This document shows, in pieces, positions 49,749 to 57,513 of a DNA stretch of 64,000 nucleotides. Under the pieces are notes generated by a model, which saw only the letters and a program-made list of their open reading frames with translations, was not told the origin of the DNA and made no database searches. Source of the DNA: Faecalibacterium hattorii (GTDB lineage: Bacteria; Bacillota; Clostridia; Oscillospirales; Ruminococcaceae); contig NZ_PRLC01000005.1 of the NCBI RefSeq assembly GCF_003287455.1, positions 1 to 64,000 of the forward strand, in the 5' to 3' direction. The translations under genes were made by a program, and so were the position numbers. The first letter of the stretch is position 1. Every line of letters starts with the position of its first letter.

Positions 49749-51335
49749 TCAGCGGGCGGCGACGTACTTGTGCAGGGTCTTGCGGACAGCGCCGTTGCCA
49801 GCGTACAGCTCCTTGACCATGCCTTCGATCTGCTCACCCAGACCGACCTCATACAGGTTGACACCGAAGATGTCGGCGCGGCTGTACAGATTCTTCAGGC
49901 AGCTGAAGTCCTGCTCCCCTTCCTTGACCTCCAGCGGAGCCACGATGGCCTGCAGCTCAGCCAGCATCGGATCGGGAGAGATCTCGAAAGCCTTGCCGTT
50001 GTCATCGACACCCTTCAGGTAGCGGGCATAACCGGCCAGCACCAGCGGGATCAGGACGAGGTTGGACTTGTCCAGACCCCGTGCCTCGTAAGCCTTGATG
50101 GTCTCGCCGAAGCGGATGGCCAGCTTCTGAGAGGTATCGGTGGCGATGCGCTGGGGTGCGTCGGGCATGAAGGGGTTGGGCAGACGGCGGTTGATGACCG
50201 CGCCGATGAACTCGTAGGGGTTCAGGACGCCCGGATCCACGACAACGGGCATTGCCTCGATGTAGCCGATCTTCTGGATGAAGGAGCGCAGGTCCTCGTC
50301 TGCCATCTCGGCGGAGATGAGGGTGTAGTCCAGCATACAGCCATAGATGGACATGGCGGTGTGCAGGGGGTTCAGGCAGGTGCAGACCTTCATCTTCTCG
50401 ATCTTATCGACGGTCTCGCGGTCGCAGTACAGGACACCACCCAGCTCCAGCGGAGGACGGCCATTGGTGTAGTGGTCCTCGATGCACAGGTACTGGGTCT
50501 CCTCGGCGTTGACGAAGGGAGCAGTGAAGGTGTGCTTCTCGGTGACGATGGTGTAGTTGTCCTCAAAGCCGTCGTCGGCCAGCATCTGCTGGACCTTGGC
50601 ATCGGGGCGCGGGGTGATCTTATCGATCATGCTCCACGGGAAGGTGATCTTGGTCTCGTCCTGTACATAGGCGAGGAACTCAGCGGGAACCAGACCCTGC
50701 TCGACCCACTTGGTCGCGTAGGTGATGACCGCATTCTTGACCTTGTCGCCGTTGTGGGAGCAGTTGTCCATGCTCTGCACGGTCAGGGGCAGCTTGCCGG
50801 CCTTGAAACGCTCGTACAGCAGAGCGGTGACCTTGCCCATGGCCAGAACGGGGGTCAGGCCGCGCTCCAGATCGGCAGGAGCCACGCCGTAGCCCTTCTC
50901 GGTGATGGTGAAGGAGATCATCTGCAGGCTGGGGTTCTGGAAGATCTCCACCAGACGGGCCCAGTCCTCGGTGAAGGAGGGGTCAGCCTTCAGGCTCTCG
51001 GTGACGGAGGCCACGACCTTCTTCTCGATGTCGCCGGTGGACTTCAGGCAGACCAGCAGGCTCATGTTGTCGTAGGGGCGGTAAGCCTTGTCGATGATCT
51101 CGTAGTCGAAGCTCTCGGCCACGATGACACCGCGGTCATACTTGCCGCTGTTCAGCGCGTCGTTCAGGACGGCGGCGGGGAAAGCGCGGAAGATGTTGCC
51201 AGCGCCGAAGTGGACCCAAGTAGGCTCCGCGTGGGTCTTGGCCTTGACGGCCTCCACATCGAACTTGGGCAGCTCGTAGCCCTTTTCTGCCCACTCGGCG
51301 GACAGATTGCCATTCTTGATATCAGTCAGCTTCAT
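49749..51335 (-). CDS. uxuB: Mannitol dehydrogenase family protein, probable fructuronate reductase
   Basis: NAD-dependent oxidoreductase that should interconvert D-fructuronate and D-mannonate. 528 residues in the long-chain mannitol dehydrogenase fold: the Rossmann part has WVHFGAGNIFRAFPAAVLND, and the catalytic domain includes MDNCSHNGDKVKNAV with the KxxxxNxxH-like residues. The ATG follows AAAGAAAGGCTG. It begins 5 nt after the uxuA stop, giving an uxuA-uxuB operon that supports the mannonate assignment over mannitol. Confidence 0.9.
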   Translation of the reverse strand: MKLTDIKNGNLSAEWAEKGYELPKFDVEAVKAKTHAEPTWVHFGAGNIFRAFPAAVLNDALNSGKYDRGVIVAESFDYEIIDKAYRPYDNMSLLVCLKSTGDIEKKVVASVTESLKADPSFTEDWARLVEIFQNPSLQMISFTITEKGYGVAPADLERGLTPVLAMGKVTALLYERFKAGKLPLTVQSMDNCSHNGDKVKNAVITYATKWVEQGLVPAEFLAYVQDETKITFPWSMIDKITPRPDAKVQQMLADDGFEDNYTIVTEKHTFTAPFVNAEETQYLCIEDHYTNGRPPLELGGVLYCDRETVDKIEKMKVCTCLNPLHTAMSIYGCMLDYTLISAEMADEDLRSFIQKIGYIEAMPVVVDPGVLNPYEFIGAVINRRLPNPFMPDAPQRIATDTSQKLAIRFGETIKAYEARGLDKSNLVLIPLVLAGYARYLKGVDDNGKAFEISPDPMLAELQAIVAPLEVKEGEQDFSCLKNLYSRADIFGVNLYEVGLGEQIEGMVKELYAGNGAVRKTLHKYVAAR

Positions 51336-51340
51336 AACAT

Positions 51341-52441
51341 TCAGCCTTTCTTTTTCTCTTCATCCAGACGATCCAGCAGATCCCAGACGCCCAGCATATA
51401 CTGGATGCCCAGAGCACGGTCATACTTGCCGTAGCCGGGGCGGCAGTTGCCGGGGCCTTCCTCCCACAGCTGGCGGCCGTGGTCGGGGCGGATATAGCCC
51501 TCGTAGCCGCCGTCATGGTAAGCGCGCAGGATCTCGATGATGCCGGTCTCGCCGCAGCAGTCGCGGTGAGCAGCCTCGGAGAAGTCGCCGTTGGGGAAGT
51601 GATGGATGTTGCGGATGTGAGCGAAGGCGATGCGGTCGCAGTGCTTGCGCACGATCTCAGCAACGTTGTTGTTGGGGTTCGCGTTCAGGCTGCCGGAGCA
51701 CAGGGTCAGGCAGTTGTACTCGTCGTCCACCATGCTCAGGAAGCGGTCGATGCTCTCGGCATCCACCAGCAGACGGGGCAGACCGAAGATATCCCAAGGG
51801 GGATCGTCCATGTGGATGGCCATCTTGATGTCGCACTCGCGGCAGGTGGGCATGATGGCTTCGAGGAAGTACTTCAGGTTCTCCCACAGCTTCTCCTTGG
51901 TGACAGGGGCGTAGGCCTTGAACAGCTCGTCCAGTTTTGCCATGCGCTCCGGCTCCCAGCCGGGGAAGGTCATGTGATACTTCTCGGTAAAGCCGAGGAT
52001 GTAGTCGGCCATGGCCTTGTAGTCGTCCTGAATCATGTCCTTCTGATAGAACAGAGCGGTGGAGCCATCGCCGACGGGGTGGAACAGGTCGGTACGGGTC
52101 CAGTCAAAGATGGGCATGAAGTTGTAGCAGATGACCTTGACGCCGAACTTGGACAGGTTGCGGATGCACTGCTTGTAGTTCTCGATATACTTATCGCGGG
52201 TGGGCAGACCGATCTTGATGTCGTCGTGGACATTGACGGACTCGACCACGTCCATATCGAAGCCGTAAGCGTGGATCTGGTCTGCGACCTTCTGGATCTC
52301 GTCGATCTCCCAGATCTCGCCGGGCATCTTATTGTGCAGTGCCCAGACGATGCTGGTCACGCCGGGGATCTGCTTGATGTCGTTGAGGGTGATGGGGTCG
52401 TTGCCCTCACCATACCAACGCCAACCCATTTTCATAGGCAT
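51341..52441 (-). CDS. uxuA: Mannonate dehydratase
   Basis: Dehydrates D-mannonate to 2-keto-3-deoxygluconate with Fe2+ or Mn2+. 366 residues in a TIM barrel. Typical parts are MKMGWRWYGEGNDPITLNDI, GVTSIVWALHNKMPGEIWE, KMAIHMDDPPWDIFGLPR (metal-site His) and AFAHIRNIHHFPNGDFSE. The start is ATG with AAGGAGG 8 nt upstream; 53 earlier codons are rejected. It heads the uxuAB operon, feeding the KdgK and KDPG aldolase encoded at 56-58 kb. Confidence 0.94.
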   Translation of the reverse strand: MPMKMGWRWYGEGNDPITLNDIKQIPGVTSIVWALHNKMPGEIWEIDEIQKVADQIHAYGFDMDVVESVNVHDDIKIGLPTRDKYIENYKQCIRNLSKFGVKVICYNFMPIFDWTRTDLFHPVGDGSTALFYQKDMIQDDYKAMADYILGFTEKYHMTFPGWEPERMAKLDELFKAYAPVTKEKLWENLKYFLEAIMPTCRECDIKMAIHMDDPPWDIFGLPRLLVDAESIDRFLSMVDDEYNCLTLCSGSLNANPNNNVAEIVRKHCDRIAFAHIRNIHHFPNGDFSEAAHRDCCGETGIIEILRAYHDGGYEGYIRPDHGRQLWEEGPGNCRPGYGKYDRALGIQYMLGVWDLLDRLDEEKKKG

Positions 52442-52512
52442 AGGGGTTTCCTCCTTATGTTGCTTTGCTTTTCCGTCCGCAGCAACCGCTGCGGCACATC
52501 CCTGCTTATATT

Positions 52513-52524
52513 CTAATATATCAG
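52513..52524. promoter_or_regulatory. Candidate GntR operator at the uxuA promoter
   Basis: CTAATATATCAG, whose complement CTGATATATTAG recurs exactly upstream of the GntR gene (54394-54405). It overlaps TTGCCA-N17-TAGAAT, a possible uxuA promoter on the minus strand. Confidence 0.5.
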
Positions 52525-52683
52525 TTTCGCCTTGGCAATTGGCGTTTTGACATTTTTTGAAGTTTTTTCTTGTATACTTTAGACAAAAAGACGACTGCAC
52601 AAAGGATTTTGCCCCTTTTGCAGCCGTCTATTCCACGATTTTCTTGCTATTTTTTTGTCAATATTGATGGAAATGCTGCACGC

Positions 52684-52971
52684 TCACTCTTTCACCCGCA
52701 GACTGCGGAGCAGCCGCTCTTTTTCTTCCGGCTTCCATGTGCGCAGTTCCCGGTAGAGTTCCGTGTCTGTCCAGTCCGCCCGGCCAACAATGTAATCGAT
52801 GCAGACCCCATAATGATCCGCCAGCGTCATCAGATGATGTGTCGGAATCTCCTGCACTCCCAGCTCATATTTTGCATACTGCTGCTGGGTCGTATTCAGA
52901 AGCGCCCCCGCTTCCTTCTGTGTCAGGTCTGCGTCTTCCCGCAAATCCCGAAGTCGTTCGTAGCAATACAT
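52684..52971 (-). CDS. XRE-family helix-turn-helix regulator
   Basis: 95-residue repressor-like protein. The HTH spans about 5-60: RLRDLREDADLTQKEAGALL, NTTQQQYAKYELGVQEIP and HHLMTLADHYGVCIDYIVGR. The tail (TWKPEEKERLLRSLRVKE) is charged. The start is the ATG of MYCYERL with AAGGGGG upstream. It is divergent from the lipoprotein gene at 53095, and two palindromic sites lie between them, so autoregulation is likely. Confidence 0.88.
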   Translation of the reverse strand: MYCYERLRDLREDADLTQKEAGALLNTTQQQYAKYELGVQEIPTHHLMTLADHYGVCIDYIVGRADWTDTELYRELRTWKPEEKERLLRSLRVKE

Positions 52972-53005
52972 AAAAGTAAAGCCCCCTTGAGAGGAACTAT
53001 ACTTG

Positions 53006-53046
53006 ACATCCAATCAGATGTATTGACTTTACATCTTATCAGGTGT
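53006..53046. promoter_or_regulatory. Two palindromic operator candidates between the XRE and lipoprotein genes
   Basis: ACATC-N6-GATGT (53006-53021) and ACATC-N6-GGTGT (53031-53046), 25 bp apart centre to centre. The second lies between the -35 and -10 of the lipoprotein promoter. Confidence 0.65.
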
Positions 53047-53051
53047 ATTAT
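53023..53051 (+). promoter_or_regulatory. Promoter of the lipoprotein gene at 53095
   Basis: TTGACT (53023-53028), 17 bp, TATTAT (53046-53051). Confidence 0.75.
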
Positions 53052-53094
53052 GATGTTATAAGCATCTTTTTATTCGTACTTAGGAGGAATCAGT

Positions 53095-53574
53095 ATGAAA
53101 AATCTAAAAAGACTCGCACTCATTCTCGCTACGGTCATGATGTTCTTCACGCTAACCGCTTGCCAGTCCACCACGCCGACTGTTACCAACCCCGAAACCA
53201 ACACCAGCACCACTTCCAAGGGCGAAGTTGAGCTCGTCAATCGGGATGGCGTCAAGATCATTCTGGTCGGCAACCTCGACCTGAAGGGCAATGTCCTTGG
53301 CCCTCAGATCAAGGTTCGCGTTGAGAACAATTCTGGCCGGAGCATCATCGTTCAGGCCCGCAACACTTCGGTGAACGGTTTCTCGATGGATGCCATCATG
53401 TCCTGCTCCGTGAACAACGGTGAAAAGGGGTATGATACCCTGCTTTTCCTGAACAGTGACCTCAACAATGCCGGTATCACAAACATTAAAACGATCAAAA
53501 CCGCATTTGCAATTATCGACGGCAACACTTGGTACACTCTTTCCACCACCGATTCTGTCACCATTAACTTCTAA
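53095..53574 (+). CDS. Hypothetical lipoprotein, 159 residues
   Basis: Exported lipoprotein with signal peptide MKNLKRLALILATVMMFF and lipobox LTAC. A Thr/Pro/Asn linker leads to a beta-rich domain (GVKIILVGNLDLKGNVLGPQ, VENNSGRSIIVQARNTSVNG, IIDGNTWYTLSTTDSVTINF). This looks like a FxLYD or DUF5067-type immunoglobulin-like fold, but I cannot name it firmly. AGGAGG precedes the ATG. The gene is less GC-rich than its neighbours, which with its own XRE regulator hints at separate acquisition. Confidence 0.78.
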   Translation: MKNLKRLALILATVMMFFTLTACQSTTPTVTNPETNTSTTSKGEVELVNRDGVKIILVGNLDLKGNVLGPQIKVRVENNSGRSIIVQARNTSVNGFSMDAIMSCSVNNGEKGYDTLLFLNSDLNNAGITNIKTIKTAFAIIDGNTWYTLSTTDSVTINF

Positions 53575-53609
53575 TTGATTTTCTATCACCTCCGGTTTCA
53601 CAAAACAGC

Positions 53610-53659
53610 AAAGGCCCTTGGGATGCAAAGACTACAGCTTCTGCATTCCAAGGGCCTTT
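53610..53659. terminator. Bidirectional terminator between the lipoprotein and GntR genes
   Basis: AAAGGCCCTTGGGATGCA and TGCATTCCAAGGGCCTTT form an 18 bp stem with one mismatch. Confidence 0.9.
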
Positions 53660-53673
53660 CAATATTTTACCTT

Positions 53674-54348
53674 TTAACCTTCAATAAAGTAATCCGGGTG
53701 GTTTGCCTTCGCCTGTTCCACCGAGAGCTTATAGCGGTTGAGGTGGTCGCTCAGGGCACGGCCCACATCCTCCTCGCTGCCGTGGAGCACGGCTTCCAGA
53801 ATGCGGGTGTGCGCGCCGCAGACGGACTTGTTTTCCTCGGTCTGCAAGCTGAACTTGCGCAGCCGCTCGATGTGCTGGAAGGTGGACAGCATATGGTCGA
53901 AGTGCTCCTCCATCCCGCACAGCTCAAAGGCTCGGCGGTGGAAGGCGTTGTCGAGGTCCAGCATCCGGGTCTCACGGTTCTCGGCACCGGGGTCGCTCTC
54001 CAGCACGCGGTACCGCTCGATGAGCAGCCGATAAGCCGCCTCCTGCTCGCCGGTCAGGCGGCCGCGGACGCGGTTCAGGATCTCCTTTTCTAAGGTATAG
54101 CGGGCAAACTGCTCCATCTCCATCAGCTTCAGGTCGATGGGGGCAACGTATGTACCGCTCTGCGGCTTGATGGTGACCATGTGGGCGATGTTGAGCATGA
54201 TGAGCGCTTCCCGCATGGGGGTGCGGCTGATGCCGAGCTCCTGCGCCAGCTCATGATCGTTGAGTTCATCGCCGGGTTTCAGTTCCATTGTAATGATACG
54301 GCTGCGGATGGTCTCGTATGCAGCCTCTCGTGCACTCCGTACTGCCAT
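53674..54348 (-). CDS. GntR-family regulator (FadR/FCD type), probable hexuronate regulator
   Basis: 224 residues. The winged helix is at 1-75 (YETIRSRIITMELKPGDELN, LAQELGISRTPMREALIML). The FCD domain has metal-ligand-like residues in LDNAFHRRAFELCGMEEHFD and AHTRILEAVLHGSEEDV. The start is the ATG of MAVRSAREAA with AGGAGAGAGG upstream; 30 earlier codons are rejected. It lies between uxuAB and the KDPG/Kdu genes, and its promoter region shares a 12-mer with uxuA, which supports a uronate regulator role. Confidence 0.87.
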   Translation of the reverse strand: MAVRSAREAAYETIRSRIITMELKPGDELNDHELAQELGISRTPMREALIMLNIAHMVTIKPQSGTYVAPIDLKLMEMEQFARYTLEKEILNRVRGRLTGEQEAAYRLLIERYRVLESDPGAENRETRMLDLDNAFHRRAFELCGMEEHFDHMLSTFQHIERLRKFSLQTEENKSVCGAHTRILEAVLHGSEEDVGRALSDHLNRYKLSVEQAKANHPDYFIEG

Positions 54349-54393
54349 CGTTCCTCTCTCCTTTTGGCAACCAAAACGTAGGCGCTCCGCTCT

Positions 54394-54405
54394 CTGATAT
54401 ATTAG
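54394..54405. promoter_or_regulatory. Candidate autoregulatory operator of the GntR gene
   Basis: CTGATATATTAG, identical (inverted) to the site at uxuA, downstream of a TTGACG-N18-TAAAAT promoter read on the minus strand. Confidence 0.5.
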
Positions 54406-54484
54406 TGCAGGCGCCAGTTTCATTTTACCCCGGAACAACGTCCGCCGTCAATAGGAAAGGGCCATAAAATGCAAGATTTTCTTG

Positions 54485-55129
54485 TCAATCTGCGATTTTC
54501 GTCTTTTTGCCATACAGGAACGGCACCCAGACGGCCACCAGCACCAGACCGCAGACCACATCAATGATGGAATGCTGCTTGGTGAAGACGGTGGACAGGC
54601 AGATGAGTCCGGCCCAGACCCACGCCACGGCCTTCAGCGCCGGGCGGTGCTTTGCCAGCTTGCTCTGGGAAAAGGCCAGCGCCATGCAGCCGGAGCTCTG
54701 GCAGTGGATGGACGGGCAGACGTTGACCGAGGCATCGGCCTTCCAGATAAGCTGCATGATCCGCATCGCAAGGTTGTCGCGGCCGATGGCCTCCGCCGTG
54801 GGGCGGATATCCAGCCCGTTGGGCAGGATCATGTAGATCATCAGGCAGAGGGTCATGCCGGAGAACATCATCAGGCAGAGCTTGTCGTAGCTCTCGGTGT
54901 CATACCACCAGAGCATCGCCGTCACCGCCGCCAGCAGCACAAACCAGCTGCAATAGGGGAAGATGAACCATTCATTGAACGGAATGAGGTCGTCGATGGG
55001 GGAATGGATGATGTACTTCGGATTTTTGATGGTCAAGTCCAGCCAGAAAAACCAGATGAGATAGATCACCCAATAGGCCTGAAACCACAGATGCGGCTTC
55101 AGCTTGGAACGCAGGGATGGGGTCTTCAT
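54485..55129 (-). CDS. PAP2-family phosphatase, membrane-bound
   Basis: 214-residue membrane protein with about six helices and a PAP2 active site. CPSIHCQSSGCMALAFSQSK carries the PSxH segment (motif 2), and FTKQHSIIDVVCGLVL is motif 3 (SxxxxxxHxxxD). Motif 1 (KxxxxxxRP) is not obvious, so the substrate-binding side may be divergent. Likely substrates are lipid phosphates or, in InoE-like relatives, phosphosphingolipids. The start is MKTPSLRSK with AGGAG upstream. Confidence 0.85.
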   Translation of the reverse strand: MKTPSLRSKLKPHLWFQAYWVIYLIWFFWLDLTIKNPKYIIHSPIDDLIPFNEWFIFPYCSWFVLLAAVTAMLWWYDTESYDKLCLMMFSGMTLCLMIYMILPNGLDIRPTAEAIGRDNLAMRIMQLIWKADASVNVCPSIHCQSSGCMALAFSQSKLAKHRPALKAVAWVWAGLICLSTVFTKQHSIIDVVCGLVLVAVWVPFLYGKKTKIAD

Positions 55130-55228
55130 GTCTTTTCTCCTATATTTTTGATTTCGCAACGCTTTATTTTACCACAAGGCGACGTATTGCGCAAATACAA
55201 ATTCTAGGATACAATAAAAGTATTCCTC

Positions 55229-55351
55229 ACTCCCTCCGTCATCGCTTGCGCGATGCCACCTCCCTCCCGGAGGGAGGCTTTCCATCTGTCCGTCACGCAA
55301 AAGGCTCCCTCACCGAGGGAGCTGGCACGGCAAAGCCGTGACTGAGGGAGT
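55229..55351. repeat. REP-like palindromic repeat, double copy, locus h
   Basis: Unit 1 is ACTCCCTCCGTCATCGCTTG followed by CGCGATGCCACCTCCCTC. Unit 2 is GGGAGCTGGCACGGCAAAGC followed by CGTGACTGAGGGAGT. The units face each other around a ~45 nt centre and lie directly upstream of the HAD gene's ribosome binding site. Confidence 0.78.
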
Positions 55352-55373
55352 ATGCAAGCCAAAAGGAGACCTT

Positions 55374-56282
55374 ATGTCAAACCTCATTCATCCCCGTCTC
55401 ATCGCCCTCGACCTCGACGGCACGCTGCTGGACCGCCAAGGCGCAGTCACTCCCCGCACCCGCCAAGCCATCGCCGACGCGGTGGCGCAGGGCGTGGTGG
55501 TGCTGCCCGCCACGGGCCGCCCGCTGTCCAATCTGCCGCCGGTGGTGGCCCAGCTCCCCGGCATCCGCTACGCCATCACCTCCAACGGAGCCGCAGTCTG
55601 GGACCTCGGCGCGAACCCCATGAGTGCAGTCTACAGCCGCTACTGGAACGCCGCCGAGCACCGCACCACCGAACCCACGGCCCTCATCGCCCGGCCCATG
55701 CCGGTGGAGCTGGCGCGGGAGGCCTTTGCACTTTATATGGAATACCCCGGCGCCCTGAGCGTCTTCTGCGATGGCCGCACCTACCGCGACCGGGTGGGCA
55801 TGGCGCGGTTCGGGGTCCGCTATGCCCGGCGCACCGGCTCCACCGAGGCCCGCCAGCCCAACGACGGCCGCTTCACCGTAGTGAACGACCTCAGCGAGTG
55901 GATGAGCCGCCACGCCCACGAGGTCGAGAAGTTCTGCATGTTCTTCGATACCCCGGAGGAGGCACAGGCCGCCCTCCCCCGCTTCTACGCGCTGGAAGGG
56001 GCCGAAGTGGTGCAGGGCGCACCGGATAACATCGAGCTCACGGCCAAGGGCGTGGACAAGGGCACGGCCCTGCTGGCGCTGGCCGACCGGCTGGGCATCC
56101 CCTGCGAGGCCACCGCCGCCTTTGGCGACAGCGAGAACGACCGCGCCATGCTGGAAAAGGCGGGCATCGCCGCCGTCATGGCCAACGGGATGCCCCAGAT
56201 CAAGGCGCTGGCCGACCTCGTCAGCACCGGCGACTGCGACCACGACGGCGTCGCCGAGCTGTTTGAGCGGCTTGGTCTGTGA
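55374..56282 (+). CDS. Cof-type HAD-IIB family hydrolase B
   Basis: 302-residue phosphatase. Motif I is IALDLDGTLLDRQGAV, motif II is VLPATGRPLSN and motif IV is AAFGDSENDRAMLEKAG. The type IIB cap lies about 85-200. The start is ATG with AAAAGGAGACC upstream; twelve earlier in-frame codons run into the repeat and are excluded. It is paralogous to the gene at 30579 but only distantly. The substrate is unknown. Confidence 0.9.
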   Translation: MSNLIHPRLIALDLDGTLLDRQGAVTPRTRQAIADAVAQGVVVLPATGRPLSNLPPVVAQLPGIRYAITSNGAAVWDLGANPMSAVYSRYWNAAEHRTTEPTALIARPMPVELAREAFALYMEYPGALSVFCDGRTYRDRVGMARFGVRYARRTGSTEARQPNDGRFTVVNDLSEWMSRHAHEVEKFCMFFDTPEEAQAALPRFYALEGAEVVQGAPDNIELTAKGVDKGTALLALADRLGIPCEATAAFGDSENDRAMLEKAGIAAVMANGMPQIKALADLVSTGDCDHDGVAELFERLGL

Positions 56283-56344
56283 TGCTTCGGCATTTTTGTG
56301 CAATGTATACAAGCTCCTATGCAAAACATTGTGCTTGTTGAGCA

Positions 56345-56388
56345 TTACCAAATGTCGTTTCGTCGTTTATACTAATAGTACGAACGTA
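56345..56388 (+). promoter_or_regulatory. Promoter and possible operator of the KDPG aldolase operon
   Basis: TTACCA (56345-56350), 17 bp, TATACT (56368-56373), followed by the small palindrome TACGAACGTA (about 56379-56388). Confidence 0.5.
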
Positions 56389-56459
56389 TGGTGGGGCGGG
56401 GTGTGCCCAAATGGCGGCAAGCCCCACTCCCATGAGTTAAAATAAAAGGAGAATGCGTT

Positions 56460-57422
56460 ATGAATCCCATTGTCGAAAAGGTCTATCAGATCGGCATTAT
56501 CCCTGTTATCGCTTTCAACAGCGTTGATGAAGCCCTGCCCCTGTGCAAGGCACTGGCAGACGGTGGTCTGCCCGCAGCTGAGGTCACCTTCCGCACCGCA
56601 TGTGCTGAGGAGTGCATCCGCAAGATCCACGACGAGATGCCCGAAATGCTGCTGGGCGCCGGCACTGTCCTGACCACCGAGCAGGCTGACCGCGCAATGG
56701 CAGCCGGTGCTTCCTTCATCGTTGCTCCCGGCTTCGACCCCGAGGTCTGCAAGCACGTCATCGACAAGGGCGGCATCATGATGCCCGGCACTGCTTCCGC
56801 CGGTGAGATGCAGCAGGCCATGAACATGGGCTGCGAGGCTCTGAAGTTCTTCCCCGCTGAGGCAAACGGCGGTGTTGGTATGCTGAAGAACATCGGCGCT
56901 GCCCTGAAGGGTGCCCGCTGGATGTGCACCGGCGGCGTCAACGCCAAGAATGTCAACGATTATCTGGGCTATGACCAGATCTTTGCTGTCGGCGGCACTT
57001 GGATGTGCAAGAGCGACGTCATCAAGGCTGGCGACTGGGCAAAGATTACCGCTCAGAGCAAGGAAGCCGTTGACACCATGCTGGGTCTGCACCTGCACCA
57101 TGTCGGCATCAACACCGGCAACGAGGAGGAGGCCATGAAGATCGCCAACTTCATCGGTGCAATGCTGAATATGAAGGTCGCTCCCGGCAACTCCAGCATT
57201 TTCGTCGGCAACAAGGAATTCGAGATCATGAAGAAGCCGGGCCGCGGCACCAATGGCCACATCGCCATCGGCTGCAACAATGTGGACCGCGCCATCTATC
57301 ACCTGTCTCAGCGCGGCGTGAAGTTCGATCTGGACTCCAAGAACGTCAAGAACGGCAAGACTGTCGCCTGCTACTTCGCAGACGAGATCGGCGGCTTCGC
57401 CTTCCACCTCGTTCAGGCCTAA
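56460..57422 (+). CDS. KDPG/KHG aldolase fused to a VOC-like domain
   Basis: Cleaves 2-keto-3-deoxy-6-phosphogluconate to pyruvate and glyceraldehyde 3-phosphate. Residues 1-205 are a class I aldolase barrel with the catalytic Glu in AEVTFRT (about 40), LLGAGTVLTTEQ, VAPGFDPEVC and the Schiff-base Lys in ALKFFPAEANGG (about 133). The remaining ~110 residues (LGLHLHHVGINTGNEEEAMK, FLIM-like core, IAIGCNNVDRAIYHLSQRGV, GGFAFHLVQA) resemble a glyoxalase/VOC fold. Ordinary KDPG aldolases are ~210 residues, so this is a fusion. AAAGGAG precedes the ATG. kdgK follows. Confidence 0.9.
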   Translation: MNPIVEKVYQIGIIPVIAFNSVDEALPLCKALADGGLPAAEVTFRTACAEECIRKIHDEMPEMLLGAGTVLTTEQADRAMAAGASFIVAPGFDPEVCKHVIDKGGIMMPGTASAGEMQQAMNMGCEALKFFPAEANGGVGMLKNIGAALKGARWMCTGGVNAKNVNDYLGYDQIFAVGGTWMCKSDVIKAGDWAKITAQSKEAVDTMLGLHLHHVGINTGNEEEAMKIANFIGAMLNMKVAPGNSSIFVGNKEFEIMKKPGRGTNGHIAIGCNNVDRAIYHLSQRGVKFDLDSKNVKNGKTVACYFADEIGGFAFHLVQA

Positions 57423-57513
57423 ACCCTGACGCCATCCCACCTGCCATGCTCCGCCGCACCGGTCTTCCCTGCGGCGGGCTTATATAGGAAACAACAAAAA
57501 GGAGAATACCACA

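Noticed and set aside
55229-55351. Palindromic direct and inverted units that might suggest a CRISPR array
   Set aside because: Only two units, of different inner sequence, facing each other, without regular spacers or cas genes. They fit the REP-like family instead.
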